From: Halobellus captivus
Lineage (GTDB): Archaea > Halobacteriota > Halobacteria > Halobacteriales > Haloferacaceae
Reading direction: 5' to 3'
NCBI RefSeq assembly: GCF_003697845.1
Contig: NZ_RDQE01000010.1
Span: forward strand, 62,001-126,000
DNA: 64,000 nt
Position numbers and translations under genes: made by a program. Below, piece by piece: positions 16,115-24,705 of this stretch. Numbering within the stretch: the stretch's first letter is position 1; each line of letters begins with the position of its first letter. The notes beneath the pieces are model-generated. The model did no database searches. It saw only the letters and a list, made by a program, of their open reading frames with translations, and was not told the origin of the DNA.

Positions 16115-16609
16115 ATGTCCGACACCGACGATCCAGCCGACCGCGACGACTCCGTCGACCGTGACGGCCACATCGATCGTGACGCATCCGAGGAGAGTGA
16201 CGACCACCAGGCCGTCGACGGGACCGGTGATCCGATCGCCGTCGACGACGAGGCGGACCCGCGGAACGAGCCCGTCGGACCGCGGGTCGGCCCGAACGGT
16301 CGGGAGGTCGTCGTTCCGCTCCGGTTGTACAAGACCGTCACCGCGCTCTCGACGCTGGCGGCCGTGGTGACGTACCTGGTCGGCTTCGTTCTCGTCGACG
16401 CCGCGACGATTCAGGTGAGCGTCGTCCGCCGGCTCGTCCTCCTCGTGCTCGACCGCGTCGGGATCGGTCTCGCCGGGGACACGCTGACGGCGCTGCTCGC
16501 CATCGCCGGCGTCGGCTCCATACTGCTCGGAACGGCGGTGTACGTCCTCGGGACGCGGTTCCGTGCTCAGGGAATGGGAAAGCCTCAAGAGGACTCCAAC
16601 GAAGGGTAA
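16115..16609 (+). CDS. Small membrane protein of the cytochrome b cluster (DUF7315-like)
   Basis: The 164-residue protein has an acidic N-terminal half of about 70 residues (repeated D-x-D patterns). Two membrane helices follow (about residues 78-100 and 122-146), then a short polar end. No metal or haem ligands are seen. The spacing to the neighbours (40 and 4 bases) supports co-transcription with the cytochrome genes. It is probably an accessory subunit. Confidence 0.68.
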   Translation: MSDTDDPADRDDSVDRDGHIDRDASEESDDHQAVDGTGDPIAVDDEADPRNEPVGPRVGPNGREVVVPLRLYKTVTALSTLAAVVTYLVGFVLVDAATIQVSVVRRLVLLVLDRVGIGLAGDTLTALLAIAGVGSILLGTAVYVLGTRFRAQGMGKPQEDSNEG

Positions 16610-16613
16610 TACA

Positions 16614-16892
16614 ATGGCAGACGAGTTCATGAAAGGGTTGGTCCTGTTCAGCCTCGGGGCCCTCGGCTGGATCACCTTCGGCGCGTGGTACCGGACCCCC
16701 TCGTACTACGAGGTCGTTCAGCTGGTGAACGCGCCGGAGGGCGTCGAGACGGTGTACGGACAGGTCGGGGTCCTCACCGGCGACGTGCTCTACTGGCTGA
16801 TGATCCTCGGCCCGCTCACCTTCTGGGTGCTCATCCCGATCAGCCGGGAGCTACGGAGCAGCATCGGCGACGACGCCGACGCCGCGAACTGA
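16614..16892 (+). CDS. Small membrane protein of the cytochrome b cluster (DUF7314-like)
   Basis: The ATG at 16614 gives 92 residues with two hydrophobic helices (about 6-25 and 54-76) joined by an external loop (S-Y-Y-E-V-V-Q-L-V). The end is acidic. It starts only 4 bases after the previous stop. It is the last plus-strand gene of the contiguous respiratory cluster. No catalytic motif is visible. Confidence 0.7.
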   Translation: MADEFMKGLVLFSLGALGWITFGAWYRTPSYYEVVQLVNAPEGVETVYGQVGVLTGDVLYWLMILGPLTFWVLIPISRELRSSIGDDADAAN

Positions 16893-16996
16893 ACCGGCGA
16901 CGGTTCTCGAGTCGTATTCGTTCCAGAGTCCCTTCGGAGCAGGACCGTTCCTCGTTCGTTTCAGGATGACCCAACGGAGACGGATCTGGGCACCCG

Positions 16997-17641
16997 TTAC
17001 TCCCCTCTCGTACCGGTCAGGTACCAGGCGATCAGACGCGCCTGCGCGCGGCGGATGATGCCGCTCGCGGTCGACTTGTCGACGCCCACCGTCTCCGCAA
17101 GGTCAGCCAGCGTACACGCCCGCGGTACCTCGAAGTACCCCTCCCTGAGGCCAATAGAGAGCAGTTCCTCCTGACGGCGCGTGAGTAACCGGTCCGACTG
17201 TTCTTTATGTACTTTCGAGAGGAGTTCGTATGCGGTGCCGATCTCCTCCAGCGTTTTCCGGAACTGGTCGAACTCGTTCCGGGTGCCAGTGAGGTCAAAC
17301 TCGTAACGTCCGTTCCGAACCTCGATCGGAAACTCCGGAGGGAATCCCCCGTTCTCGATGAAGGCGTAGAGGTCGACGTCAGCCGTCTCGTAGGTCGTGA
17401 GCAGTCGATCGTCGGTTCGATCCAACACTTCGAACTCGGTGACAGCGTCGTGATTTTGAAATCCCGATATGACCGCGTCGGGGGTGTCGGTTACGGCCTC
17501 ACCGAGTTCGCTCGCGGTATCGCCGGTTCTGACCCCTGATAACAGGCGGAAGGTCGTGTCAGGAAACGCCTGCGACAGGTCAGTGATGTACAGGTCCGGC
17601 GGGAGGCTAATACGGAACCGAGCTTCAATCACCAGCATCAC
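16997..17641 (-). CDS. HTH-10 (bacterio-opsin-activator type) transcription regulator
   Basis: The 214-residue protein has a variable sensory N-terminus (about 1-150, no cofactor motif). The C-terminal HTH-10 region follows: L-T-R-R-Q-E-E-L-L, then A-C-T-L-A-D-L-A-E-T-V-G-V-D-K-S-T-A-S-G-I-I-R-R-A. This layout is specific to haloarchaea (Bat-like regulators). Base composition is lower in GC than the flanking respiratory genes. It diverges from a membrane-protein gene across a 67-base spacer and is likely its regulator. The signal sensed is unknown. Confidence 0.83.
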   Translation of the reverse strand: MMLVIEARFRISLPPDLYITDLSQAFPDTTFRLLSGVRTGDTASELGEAVTDTPDAVISGFQNHDAVTEFEVLDRTDDRLLTTYETADVDLYAFIENGGFPPEFPIEVRNGRYEFDLTGTRNEFDQFRKTLEEIGTAYELLSKVHKEQSDRLLTRRQEELLSIGLREGYFEVPRACTLADLAETVGVDKSTASGIIRRAQARLIAWYLTGTRGE

Positions 17642-17708
17642 CTTCCTGCTGGAGTACTACCAACATGTTGGGATCAATCGTACATTGCTGGGCGAGTGTT
17701 ATCAGTGT

Positions 17709-18551
17709 ATGAGTTCCGAGGCCTCTTCACCGGCTGGGACACGCCGGCCGGCGCTACGTGCAATACTGGGAGGAATCGTACCAGCGATCGGAGAGTTACG
17801 GCATCGTGATGCGATTCTGTTCGGCGTGGCCGCGATCAACGTGACACTGTTCGGGGCCTTTACTGCTGGCATCGTTCTCGATCCGACGACGGTGAACGGA
17901 GAACCGGCATGGCTCAAACCTGCGAAGTTCGCCGCGTCGATCGCGCTCGTGAATGCGACTCTCGGCTGGCTCGGCATCCATCTCTCGATCGAAGAGGAGT
18001 TTCGGCGCCGCACGTCGATGATCATCGGCGGCGGCTTCCTCATCGAGATCGTCCTTATCGGTGGTCAGGCCCTCCGCGGCGTTGGCTCTCACTTCAACCG
18101 CTCGACGACCCTTGACGGGACGATCGGTGTCATAATGGGAGTGACTATCGTCGTCGTGACTTGCTCTATTGCGGCCCTTGCCGTCCGCGCTCGCCGGACC
18201 GAGTTTGACGTTCATCCAGCGTTCGCTACGGGCATCCTGCTGGGGATCGGGCTGTTCGTCGTCGGTGCGTTCGAAGGAGGAGTAATGATCGCTATCCAGT
18301 CTCGAACCGTCGACGCGGCCGGACAGACGGTGCCGTTCGTCGGCTGGCACGTCGTCGGTGGCTTCCGACTCGCACACTTCGTCGGGCTACATGCACTCCA
18401 AGTGTTGCCGTTGGCCGGATACTTCGCGGCTAGGGGACACCACAGCGATACCATCGTTCATCCCCACCGTGCGGTAGTTTTAGTTGCCAGCGGATATGGT
18501 CTACTCCTAGCCGGGAGTTTCGTACTGGGTGTCGCGCCACTCGTTGTCTGA
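17709..18551 (+). CDS. Polytopic membrane protein, unknown function
   Basis: The 280-residue protein starts at the ATG at 17709. Seven or so hydrophobic helices are visible, for example around residues 38-60, 72-92, 105-125, 138-160, 180-200, 220-245 and 255-275. Short charged loops separate them. An F-V-G-W-H-V-V-G-G-F-R segment and H-F-V-G-L-H-A-L-Q are striking histidine-bearing helices. No known transporter signature is recognised. It has the same lower GC as the divergently oriented HTH-10 regulator. Together they interrupt what is otherwise a set of respiratory subunits. Confidence 0.7.
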   Translation: MSSEASSPAGTRRPALRAILGGIVPAIGELRHRDAILFGVAAINVTLFGAFTAGIVLDPTTVNGEPAWLKPAKFAASIALVNATLGWLGIHLSIEEEFRRRTSMIIGGGFLIEIVLIGGQALRGVGSHFNRSTTLDGTIGVIMGVTIVVVTCSIAALAVRARRTEFDVHPAFATGILLGIGLFVVGAFEGGVMIAIQSRTVDAAGQTVPFVGWHVVGGFRLAHFVGLHALQVLPLAGYFAARGHHSDTIVHPHRAVVLVASGYGLLLAGSFVLGVAPLVV

Positions 18552-18757
18552 GATCTTCCTTCGGTTTACTCACGAATGGCGACTCTCTGTGAAAGGTATG
18601 CCCTGATCGTCTACGAGACCCTCCGTATCTCCCACGGATATCTCACCAATGGCATGGATTCCGACTGCTAGCCGGGAACCGGAGATCTCTGACGATGACG
18701 AAGACTTCCGATCTTCGAATTAGTGATATAGGCGCGGTGAGAGAGGGACGGTCCGCT

Positions 18758-19201
18758 TCAGGCCACGATCGCCTGGTTCCAGAAGCCCTCGACGAGGAAG
18801 AACAGCGAGTAGTACGACGCGTATAACAACACGAGACCGGAGGTGACGATCGCGCTTTTGGGCGCTTCCACGGTCATGTCGTTGCGGGCCTCGACGTTGC
18901 GGGCCTCGAACTCGAACAGGTCCGCGATGATCATCGTCACGACGAGGAACGAGAGGATGGTTCCGCCGGTCGGCTGATGGACCGCGAACAGGAAGCTCAA
19001 CAGCGCGAGCCCGAAGTTCGTGACGGTGTGCGGGCCGTACTGTTCGACGGCGTCCCCCTCCTTCGCCTGTTCGACGTGCCGCCTGTGTGCGAGGTGCCGA
19101 GTCCCCATGTTCGCGACCGCCATCACGAGGATCGCGTACGGCAACGCCGGCCCGACGGCCGACAGCCAGCCGAACGGAACGAGGAACTGCAGTGGATCCA
19201 T
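18758..19201 (-). CDS. Membrane protein (DUF7313-like)
   Basis: The ATG at 19201 gives 147 residues beginning M-D-P-L-Q-F; a GTG at 19219 would add six residues and overlap the neighbouring stop. Hydrophobic helices are at about 10-33, 62-80, 83-100 and 117-140. His-rich H-L-A-H-R-R-H lies after the first helix. I recall a similar protein next to the cytochrome b cluster in other haloarchaea. If so, the HTH-10/membrane pair has been inserted between it and the main cluster. The function is unknown. Confidence 0.65.
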   Translation of the reverse strand: MDPLQFLVPFGWLSAVGPALPYAILVMAVANMGTRHLAHRRHVEQAKEGDAVEQYGPHTVTNFGLALLSFLFAVHQPTGGTILSFLVVTMIIADLFEFEARNVEARNDMTVEAPKSAIVTSGLVLLYASYYSLFFLVEGFWNQAIVA

Positions 19202-19215
19202 ACCGATCCCTCCGT

Positions 19216-20001
19216 TCACGAGTTATTAGAACCTTTCCGATCAGCGCTCGGATCCGACCGGGACGGACGGGGGAATCGGAGCGTTCGAACCCGGTCGACG
19301 ACCTCGATCCGAACCGGCCGCCCGGGAGTCACGGTTCCCCGGCGGTCGCCGTCGACGACGAGCGAGACGGGTTCGGCGTCCCGCCGAACCGAGACTGTCA
19401 CGCCGTCCGGGACGACCCACGCGTCGCTCCGGGTCCTGAACGGCGCGATCGGGACGACCGCGATCCCGCTTCCGGCCTCCAGCAGCGGTCCGCCCGCGGC
19501 GTTGGCGTAGCCGTCGCTTCCGAGCGGCGTCGCGACGACGACGCCGTCCGCGCGGAACGCGGCCTCCCGACCGTCGCCGAGGTCGACCGCGTACTCCGAG
19601 ATGCGCGCCGGCTCGTCGGTGACGAACCCGACGTCGAAGGCGGCCCGATGGCTCGTCTCGTCGTCGATCCCGACGGAGAGGACGGGCCGTTCGACCCGCC
19701 GTGCGGTCCCGTCGAGCAGCCCGCGGATCGCCTCGCTGAACTCCGCCGAGTCGATCGCCCTCCCGCTCTCGCGGACGGGAAGGATCGGGGGGTCGCCGAT
19801 CGGGGCGTTACTGCCGACGTGGTCTCCTCGCGTGACGCCGACCACGGCGTCCCGGATCGCCTCGTCACCCACGGCGAGGACCGCGTCCGCGGCGGTGGGC
19901 TCGTCCGTCCGCCCGCCGGCCGCGCTGACGACGCGCCGAACGCGGTCGGCGACGGCCTCGTCCGCGCCGACGACGGCGACACGGGACACCGGATCTCCCA
20001 T
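19216..20001 (-). CDS. NAD kinase-like protein with degenerate catalytic motif
   Basis: The 261-residue protein aligns with the ATP-NAD kinase fold. A late T-P-L-G-S-D-G-Y-A-N-A-A-G-G-P (about residues 158-172) corresponds to the T-P-T-G-S-T-A-Y-x-x-S-A-G-G-P signature. The catalytic G-G-D-G-T at the N-terminal side is replaced by V44-G45-D46-E47-A48, so one Asp is kept but the glycines are not. Haloarchaea often carry more than one NAD kinase homologue. This copy may be a divergent kinase or a regulatory or inactive paralogue. The downstream membrane gene starts within 15 bases. Confidence 0.75.
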   Translation of the reverse strand: MGDPVSRVAVVGADEAVADRVRRVVSAAGGRTDEPTAADAVLAVGDEAIRDAVVGVTRGDHVGSNAPIGDPPILPVRESGRAIDSAEFSEAIRGLLDGTARRVERPVLSVGIDDETSHRAAFDVGFVTDEPARISEYAVDLGDGREAAFRADGVVVATPLGSDGYANAAGGPLLEAGSGIAVVPIAPFRTRSDAWVVPDGVTVSVRRDAEPVSLVVDGDRRGTVTPGRPVRIEVVDRVRTLRFPRPSRSDPSADRKGSNNS

Positions 20002-20148
20002 ACGCGAGGGCTCCGCGCGGGACGATGGAAAAACCCCCGGTTCCGACCGAAGCCGACTCGATGCCCGGTGCCGTCACGGGTCGTCGGCGGAGGGGTCGGG
20101 TTCTCCGCTTCCCGAACCCTCAAGCGGCGGCGCTTACATCGGTGACTC

Positions 20149-21453
20149 ATGACAACGTGGATCGGTGAGACGTTCACGAGCGACGCGGGATGGTCGCACC
20201 TCGAGACGCTCGTCGACATCGGGAACCGCATGGCCGGCAGCGACGGGGAGCGTCGCGCCGCGGAGGCGACGCGCGACGCGTTGGCGGAGCTCGGCGCACG
20301 CGACGCACGGCTGGAGTCGTTCGACATCCAGGGGTGGACGCGGGGATCGTCGGCGGTTCACGCCGGCGATACGACACAGGACAGCATCGCGCTCCCCCGG
20401 AGTCCCGCCGGGGAGGTCACGGGCGAACTCGTCGACCTGGGCTACGGCCTGCCCGAGGACTTCGAGCGGGCCGACATCGAGGGGAAGGTCGTGATGGCCG
20501 CCTCGAACGTCCCCGACTACTACGACCGGTTCATCCACCGACGCGAGAAGTACTACTACGCCGTCGAGGGCGGGGCCGCGGCGTTCGTCTTCCGGAACCA
20601 CGTCGAGGGGTGCCTCCCTCCGACCGGAAGCGTCGGAACCGAGGAGTCGCCGATCGGCGACGTCCCCGCCGTCGGCGTCTCCAAGGAGGTCGGCTCGCGG
20701 CTCTCCCGGCGTTTCGACGGCGAGGAGGTGACCGTCGAGGTCGACGCCGACGCTCCCGAGGCGACCAGCTACAACGTCCACGCCGACCTCGGCCCGGACA
20801 CCGACGAGTCGATACTCCTGACGAGCCACGTCGACGCCCACGACATCGCCGAGGGTGCGGGCGACAACGGCGCGGGGACCGCGGTCGTCCTCGAGGTCGC
20901 GAGGGCGCTCGCCGCCCGCGAGGAGGAACTCGACACGCGAGTTCACTGTCTGGTGTACGGGGCCGAGGAGGTCGGACTGGTGGGGTCGAGCCACGACGCG
21001 GCCGAGCGCGACCACGACGAGATCAAGGCGATCGTGAACAACGACGGCGTGGGCCGCGGCCGGACGCTGAAGTTCTACACGCACGGGTTCGAAGACCTCG
21101 ATTCCGCCGCCGAAGCCGTCGCCGATCGCTTCGAGCACCCTGCGGGCACCGTCCCGCGGCTGGGCCCCCACAGCGACCACTGGCCGTACGTCCAGCAGGG
21201 CGTCCCGGGCTATCACGTGATGAGCGAGACCGGGACCGAGGGACGAGGGTGGGGCCACACCTTCGCCGACACGCTCGACAAGCTGGAGGTCCGGAACCTC
21301 CGCGAGCAGGCGATCCTGCTGACCGAACTGGTCGTCGAGTTGGCGGACGACGGCACCGAGATCGCCCGGCGCGAACCCGAGGAGATCGCGGCGCAGCTCG
21401 AGGACGAGGACCTCGCGGCGGGAATGAAGATAATCGGCGACTGGCCGTACTGA
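20149..21453 (+). CDS. M28-family zinc aminopeptidase/metallopeptidase
   Basis: The 434-residue protein has an N-terminal M28 region and an inserted PA-like domain (about residues 90-195). The co-catalytic zinc site is T-S-H-V-D-A-H (first His), G-A-G-D-N-G-A-G (bridging Asp), Y-G-A-E-E-V-G (catalytic and metal Glu), N-N-D-G-V-G (Asp) and G-P-H-S-D-H-W (last His). All expected ligands are present. No signal peptide is seen, so it is probably cytoplasmic. It would remove N-terminal residues from peptides. Confidence 0.9.
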   Translation: MTTWIGETFTSDAGWSHLETLVDIGNRMAGSDGERRAAEATRDALAELGARDARLESFDIQGWTRGSSAVHAGDTTQDSIALPRSPAGEVTGELVDLGYGLPEDFERADIEGKVVMAASNVPDYYDRFIHRREKYYYAVEGGAAAFVFRNHVEGCLPPTGSVGTEESPIGDVPAVGVSKEVGSRLSRRFDGEEVTVEVDADAPEATSYNVHADLGPDTDESILLTSHVDAHDIAEGAGDNGAGTAVVLEVARALAAREEELDTRVHCLVYGAEEVGLVGSSHDAAERDHDEIKAIVNNDGVGRGRTLKFYTHGFEDLDSAAEAVADRFEHPAGTVPRLGPHSDHWPYVQQGVPGYHVMSETGTEGRGWGHTFADTLDKLEVRNLREQAILLTELVVELADDGTEIARREPEEIAAQLEDEDLAAGMKIIGDWPY

Positions 21454-21472
21454 GGGGAACGGCCGCCTCGAA

Positions 21473-22120
21473 CTATGCGATCGGAACGAGCGGGAGGAGG
21501 ACGGCCGCGGCCTCGCTTGCCGTCTCGGCCGCCTCGAACGTCGAGTCGTACACGTGGTTCAAGAGGAGATACGTGACGACGCCCAACACGAGCGAGAGGA
21601 GCCACGCGCTCGCGGCGATCCGGCCGACTCGTGCGTGCGGGAGCTCGTTCCTGAGTTCGCGTTCGGAGTGGGTGAGTCCGAGCAGCAGCGCGTAGAGAAC
21701 GACCGGCACGGAGACGACCGAGAGCACGATGTGGACCGCGAGCATGACCAGATACGCGTAGTAGGCCGGGTCGGGGCCGACGAAGTACTTCGTTCCGCCG
21801 CCGGCGACTTTCGGGAGGTACATCCCGAGGAAGACGAGAATGAGGGCGAACGAGGTCGTCATCGCGGCCGCGTGTCTCTTCACCTCGCCGTTGCGGATCC
21901 AGTACCAGCCGAGCGAGAGCGTGGCGATCGTGACGGTGTTGACGGCGGCGATCGCGTGTGCGAGGAGGTCGACGGTGTCGCGGGTCAACTCCGGGAACAG
22001 CGCCTGGAACTCCGGAACGAGGAAGACGCCGCCGACGGCGCCGTAGCCGACGATCGTGAGGAGCACGGTGAGCGCGCCGGACGGCTCCGCGAGGCGGGCA
22101 CGCACGCTGGAGGCTGCCAT
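21473..22120 (-). CDS. DUF420-like membrane protein
   Basis: The start is the ATG at 22120 (M-A-A-S-S), giving 215 residues. Five to six hydrophobic helices are visible (about 16-40, 53-74, 85-105, 125-150 and 175-198). Histidines appear on helices (L-A-H-A-I, R-H-A-A-A-M, A-V-H-I-V). DUF420 proteins resemble cytochrome c oxidase assembly/CtaG-type membrane proteins and often sit near terminal oxidase genes; none is in this window. It converges with the M28 gene with 19 bases between the stops. Confidence 0.78.
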   Translation of the reverse strand: MAASSVRARLAEPSGALTVLLTIVGYGAVGGVFLVPEFQALFPELTRDTVDLLAHAIAAVNTVTIATLSLGWYWIRNGEVKRHAAAMTTSFALILVFLGMYLPKVAGGGTKYFVGPDPAYYAYLVMLAVHIVLSVVSVPVVLYALLLGLTHSERELRNELPHARVGRIAASAWLLSLVLGVVTYLLLNHVYDSTFEAAETASEAAAVLLPLVPIA

Positions 22121-22820
22121 GCGATCCGGTCGGGTCGGGACGCTAATCCGTCTTCGGGTTCCGGGTTCGGATCGGTCCGTGGATACCGAACGCGGGTACG
22201 CCAGGACGGTCCGTTCGGGGGAAAGCGGAGGACGTCGCGGGTTCTCGCGTGCGGGCCACATGCCTCCGGTTCGCGTCGATCCGTTCGGAACGGCCGTTAT
22301 ATCTCGCTTGCACATCCACCTTTTTCTCGTCCTCAGAAATCGAAGATTTCTGATGGGCTGCACGAGAGCTGCGCTCTCGTGAACGTCGGGTTCCCTCGCT
22401 CACTGGGTTCGCTTCGGGAACCGCTCCTCGAAAACCCTGGAGGGAAAAAGCCGACTCCGCCGTCTTCGACGGCTCCGTCGGTGAAACGCCTCGCGGTGCT
22501 CGGCGTCTGCTGGCGTCGTCTTCAGTCGATCTGTGAATCCGCTCCTCAACCCGCACGGCTCCGCACCTCACACCTCCCCAGCCTCGCGGCTCGTTGCTCG
22601 CGGCTTCGCCGCTCGCTCGTCGAGGTGCTCACTTCGTTCGCACCTCGCACCACTCGCCGCGTCCCTCGCGGGCTCCTCGCGGCCTCCGGCCGCTCGGAGG
22701 CGCGCCACCGCGGATCGATGCTTCCCTCACCTATATCGAGCGATCCGTGATCCACCCATACATGGACACCCCACCGTGCTATCGAGAAAAGAACGGTACG
22801 AGTTCCGTCACCGGCCCTCC
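22121..22820. other. Gene-free 700-base spacer
   Basis: No supportable gene is seen on either strand. Bases 22121-22310 are ordinary spacer with the upstream region of the DUF420 gene. Bases from about 22334 to 22700 are a hairpin-dense tract annotated separately. Bases 22720-22820 contain a short AT-richer part before the 3' end of egsA. Confidence 0.7.
22334..22693. repeat. Tract of tandem short perfect hairpins
   Basis: At least seven perfect inverted repeats follow each other. They are 8-base arms at 22334-22341/22345-22352 (loop gaa), 9-base arms at 22361-22369/22373-22381 (loop tgc), 7-base arms at 22389-22395/22416-22422, a nested hairpin 22451-22481 (6-base arms, loop ttc), 5-base arms at 22600-22604/22608-22612 (loop ttc), 8-base arms at 22621-22628/22640-22647, and 6-base arms at 22679-22684/22688-22693 (loop tcc). 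Several have three-base loops. Confidence 0.75.
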
Positions 22821-23867
22821 TCAGATCACGTCGGTCGCGGTCGCGACCTCGATCGCGGCCTCCTCGTTGATGCCGCCCTGGAGGATCGTGTATCGGTCGC
22901 GGATCTCGTGGGCGCTGGTCAGCGCGGCGATCAGCTCCTCGTCGTCGACGCCGAGCTCCGCGGCCGTCGTCGGCGCGTCGAGCTCGCCGAGCGCGTCGCG
23001 GATCGCGGCCCACTCGCCGTTCTCGCCGCTGTGGAGGTACTCGGTCAGGATCGAGGCGACGCCGACCTGGTGGCCGTGGAGCGCCTTGCCGGGCGCGATC
23101 CGGTCGAGCTGGTGGGAGATGAGGTGTTCCGCGCCCGAGGCGGGCCGCGAGGAGCCGGCGATGGACATCGCGACGCCCGAGGAGACGAGCGCCTTCACGA
23201 CCACCCACGACGACTCCTCCAGCCCGGGCCGGATCATGTCGGCGTTCTCGACGAGCAGCTCGGCGGTCATCTCCGAGAGCGCGCCCGCGTACTCGCTGTA
23301 CTCCACGTTCCGGAGCCGGCGGGCGAGACGCCAGTCCTTCACGGCGGTGTAGTTCGAGATGATGTCCGCACAGCCGGCGGTGGTGAGCCGCCAAGGGGCG
23401 TTCGCGAGCAGCGTGGTGTCGGCGACGACCGCGAGCGGCGGGTCGGCGGCGACCGAGTGGCGCGTGTCGCCCTCGGGGATCGACGAACGGCCGGAGACGA
23501 TCCCGTCGTGGGAGGCCACCGTCGGGACGGAGACGAAGCCGACGCCGAGGTGGTCGGCCGCCATCTTCGCGATATCGATCGGCTTGCCGCCCCCCAGCGC
23601 GACGAGGTAGCCCGGGTCGATCGCCTCCGCGGTCGCCGTGAGCTCCTCGACCGCGTCGAAGGAGGCCTCCTCGACGACGGCGGTCGCCGGGTCCTCGAAC
23701 TGCGCGCGGACCCGGTCGCCGGCGATCTCGTTCGGCGTCGGGCTGGTCACGATCAGGGGCCGTCCGGTGAGGTAGAGCTCGCCGACCGCGGCCCCGAGGT
23801 CGTCGAGGACGCCGTGACCCACGAGTACGTTCCGCGGGAGCTTGATCCACGTGGACTTCTCGAACAT
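22821..23867 (-). CDS. egsA: NAD(P)-dependent sn-glycerol-1-phosphate dehydrogenase
   Basis: The 348-residue enzyme reduces dihydroxyacetone phosphate to sn-glycerol-1-phosphate, the backbone of archaeal membrane lipids. Seen are G-G-G-K-P-I-D near residue 92, P-T-V-A-S-H-D-G near 115, T-A-G-C-A-D-I-I (metal Asp) near 165, A-S-G-A-E-H-L-I-S-H (metal His) near 245, and L-H-G-H-Q-V-G (metal His) near 263. These match the Zn-binding iron-type alcohol dehydrogenase fold of archaeal G1PDH. It stands alone after the hairpin tract. The length is typical. Confidence 0.95.
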   Translation of the reverse strand: MFEKSTWIKLPRNVLVGHGVLDDLGAAVGELYLTGRPLIVTSPTPNEIAGDRVRAQFEDPATAVVEEASFDAVEELTATAEAIDPGYLVALGGGKPIDIAKMAADHLGVGFVSVPTVASHDGIVSGRSSIPEGDTRHSVAADPPLAVVADTTLLANAPWRLTTAGCADIISNYTAVKDWRLARRLRNVEYSEYAGALSEMTAELLVENADMIRPGLEESSWVVVKALVSSGVAMSIAGSSRPASGAEHLISHQLDRIAPGKALHGHQVGVASILTEYLHSGENGEWAAIRDALGELDAPTTAAELGVDDEELIAALTSAHEIRDRYTILQGGINEEAAIEVATATDVI

Positions 23868-23939
23868 ACGGGTCGCTCACGCCGGCGGGTGAAAGCCGTT
23901 GTCCATGTGGCTCGGAGAGCCGTCACCAGGCGGGGATCG

Positions 23940-24632
23940 TCACCACGCGAGGACCGCCGTCGCGGCGTCGTACAGGAAGTAGACGCCGAACCCGCCGAGC
24001 ACGAGCGCCGAGCCGACGGCGACGACCGGCCCGATCGCCTGTATCCGCTTCTCGGCCGCGGCGAGGCTCACGGGAAAGAGCGTCACCCAGCTCAACACGC
24101 CGAGGAAGAACCCGCCGAGGAGCGCCGGCGACCCGGTCGAAACGACGAGCGCGCCCGCGAGCCCGTCGCCGACGAGCGGTAACGGGGCGAGGACGTCGAG
24201 TTCGCCGGGGCGCAACATCCCGACGCCGACGGTGAGCCAGAACAGCACCTGGAACGGGTTCGTCAGTGCCAGCGCGAGCGCCTTCCGGAACCCCTTCCCG
24301 TCCTCGACCATGGGGTCCTCGCCCGTGGTGGGACGGAACGACGCACGCGCGTCGCGGGCCGTGCCGACCGCGAAGTAACACATCAGACAGCCGCCGACGC
24401 CGATCATGGCGGTCTGGAGCCGCGGAACGGACTGGACGAACGAGACCACGCCGAGGTACGCGAGGACGAAAAAGAGGAAGTCGGCGGTCGCCGCGCCGAG
24501 GCCCGCGCGGGTGCCGGCCGGCCACCCGCGGAGGACCGCCTCCTCGGCGATGACCGCGTTCATCGGGCCCGGCGGGGCCGCGAGCGCGAGCCCGAAGACC
24601 ACCCCGACGAGGAGCGTTGCGACCGTGTTCAC
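23940..24632 (-). CDS. LysE/RhtB-family exporter
   Basis: The 230-residue membrane protein has the family opening: a hydrophobic first helix followed by P-P-G-P-M-N-A (about residues 20-26). A-L-A-L-T-N-P-F-Q near residue 122 matches the second half signature (N-P). About six helices are visible. Family members export amino acids or other small cationic substrates. It lies 73 bases after the DtxR-type regulator on the same strand, so a metal-linked role is conceivable, as with some LysE-superfamily exporters. That link is inference. Confidence 0.83.
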   Translation of the reverse strand: MNTVATLLVGVVFGLALAAPPGPMNAVIAEEAVLRGWPAGTRAGLGAATADFLFFVLAYLGVVSFVQSVPRLQTAMIGVGGCLMCYFAVGTARDARASFRPTTGEDPMVEDGKGFRKALALALTNPFQVLFWLTVGVGMLRPGELDVLAPLPLVGDGLAGALVVSTGSPALLGGFFLGVLSWVTLFPVSLAAAEKRIQAIGPVVAVGSALVLGGFGVYFLYDAATAVLAW

Positions 24633-24705
24633 GTCAACGCACAGGAGGGTTCGCGTGAAAAACCTCGCGGACGACGATGCGGGAACGACGACGCGCAGTC
24701 GTCGA

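Noticed and set aside
22334-22693. CRISPR array
   Set aside because: The hairpins differ from each other and there are no constant-length repeats or spacers; no cas gene is in the window.
22533-24182. A 549-codon plus-strand frame across egsA
   Set aside because: It is antisense to a well-supported enzyme and its residues are dominated by Arg, Gly and Val, typical of shadow frames.
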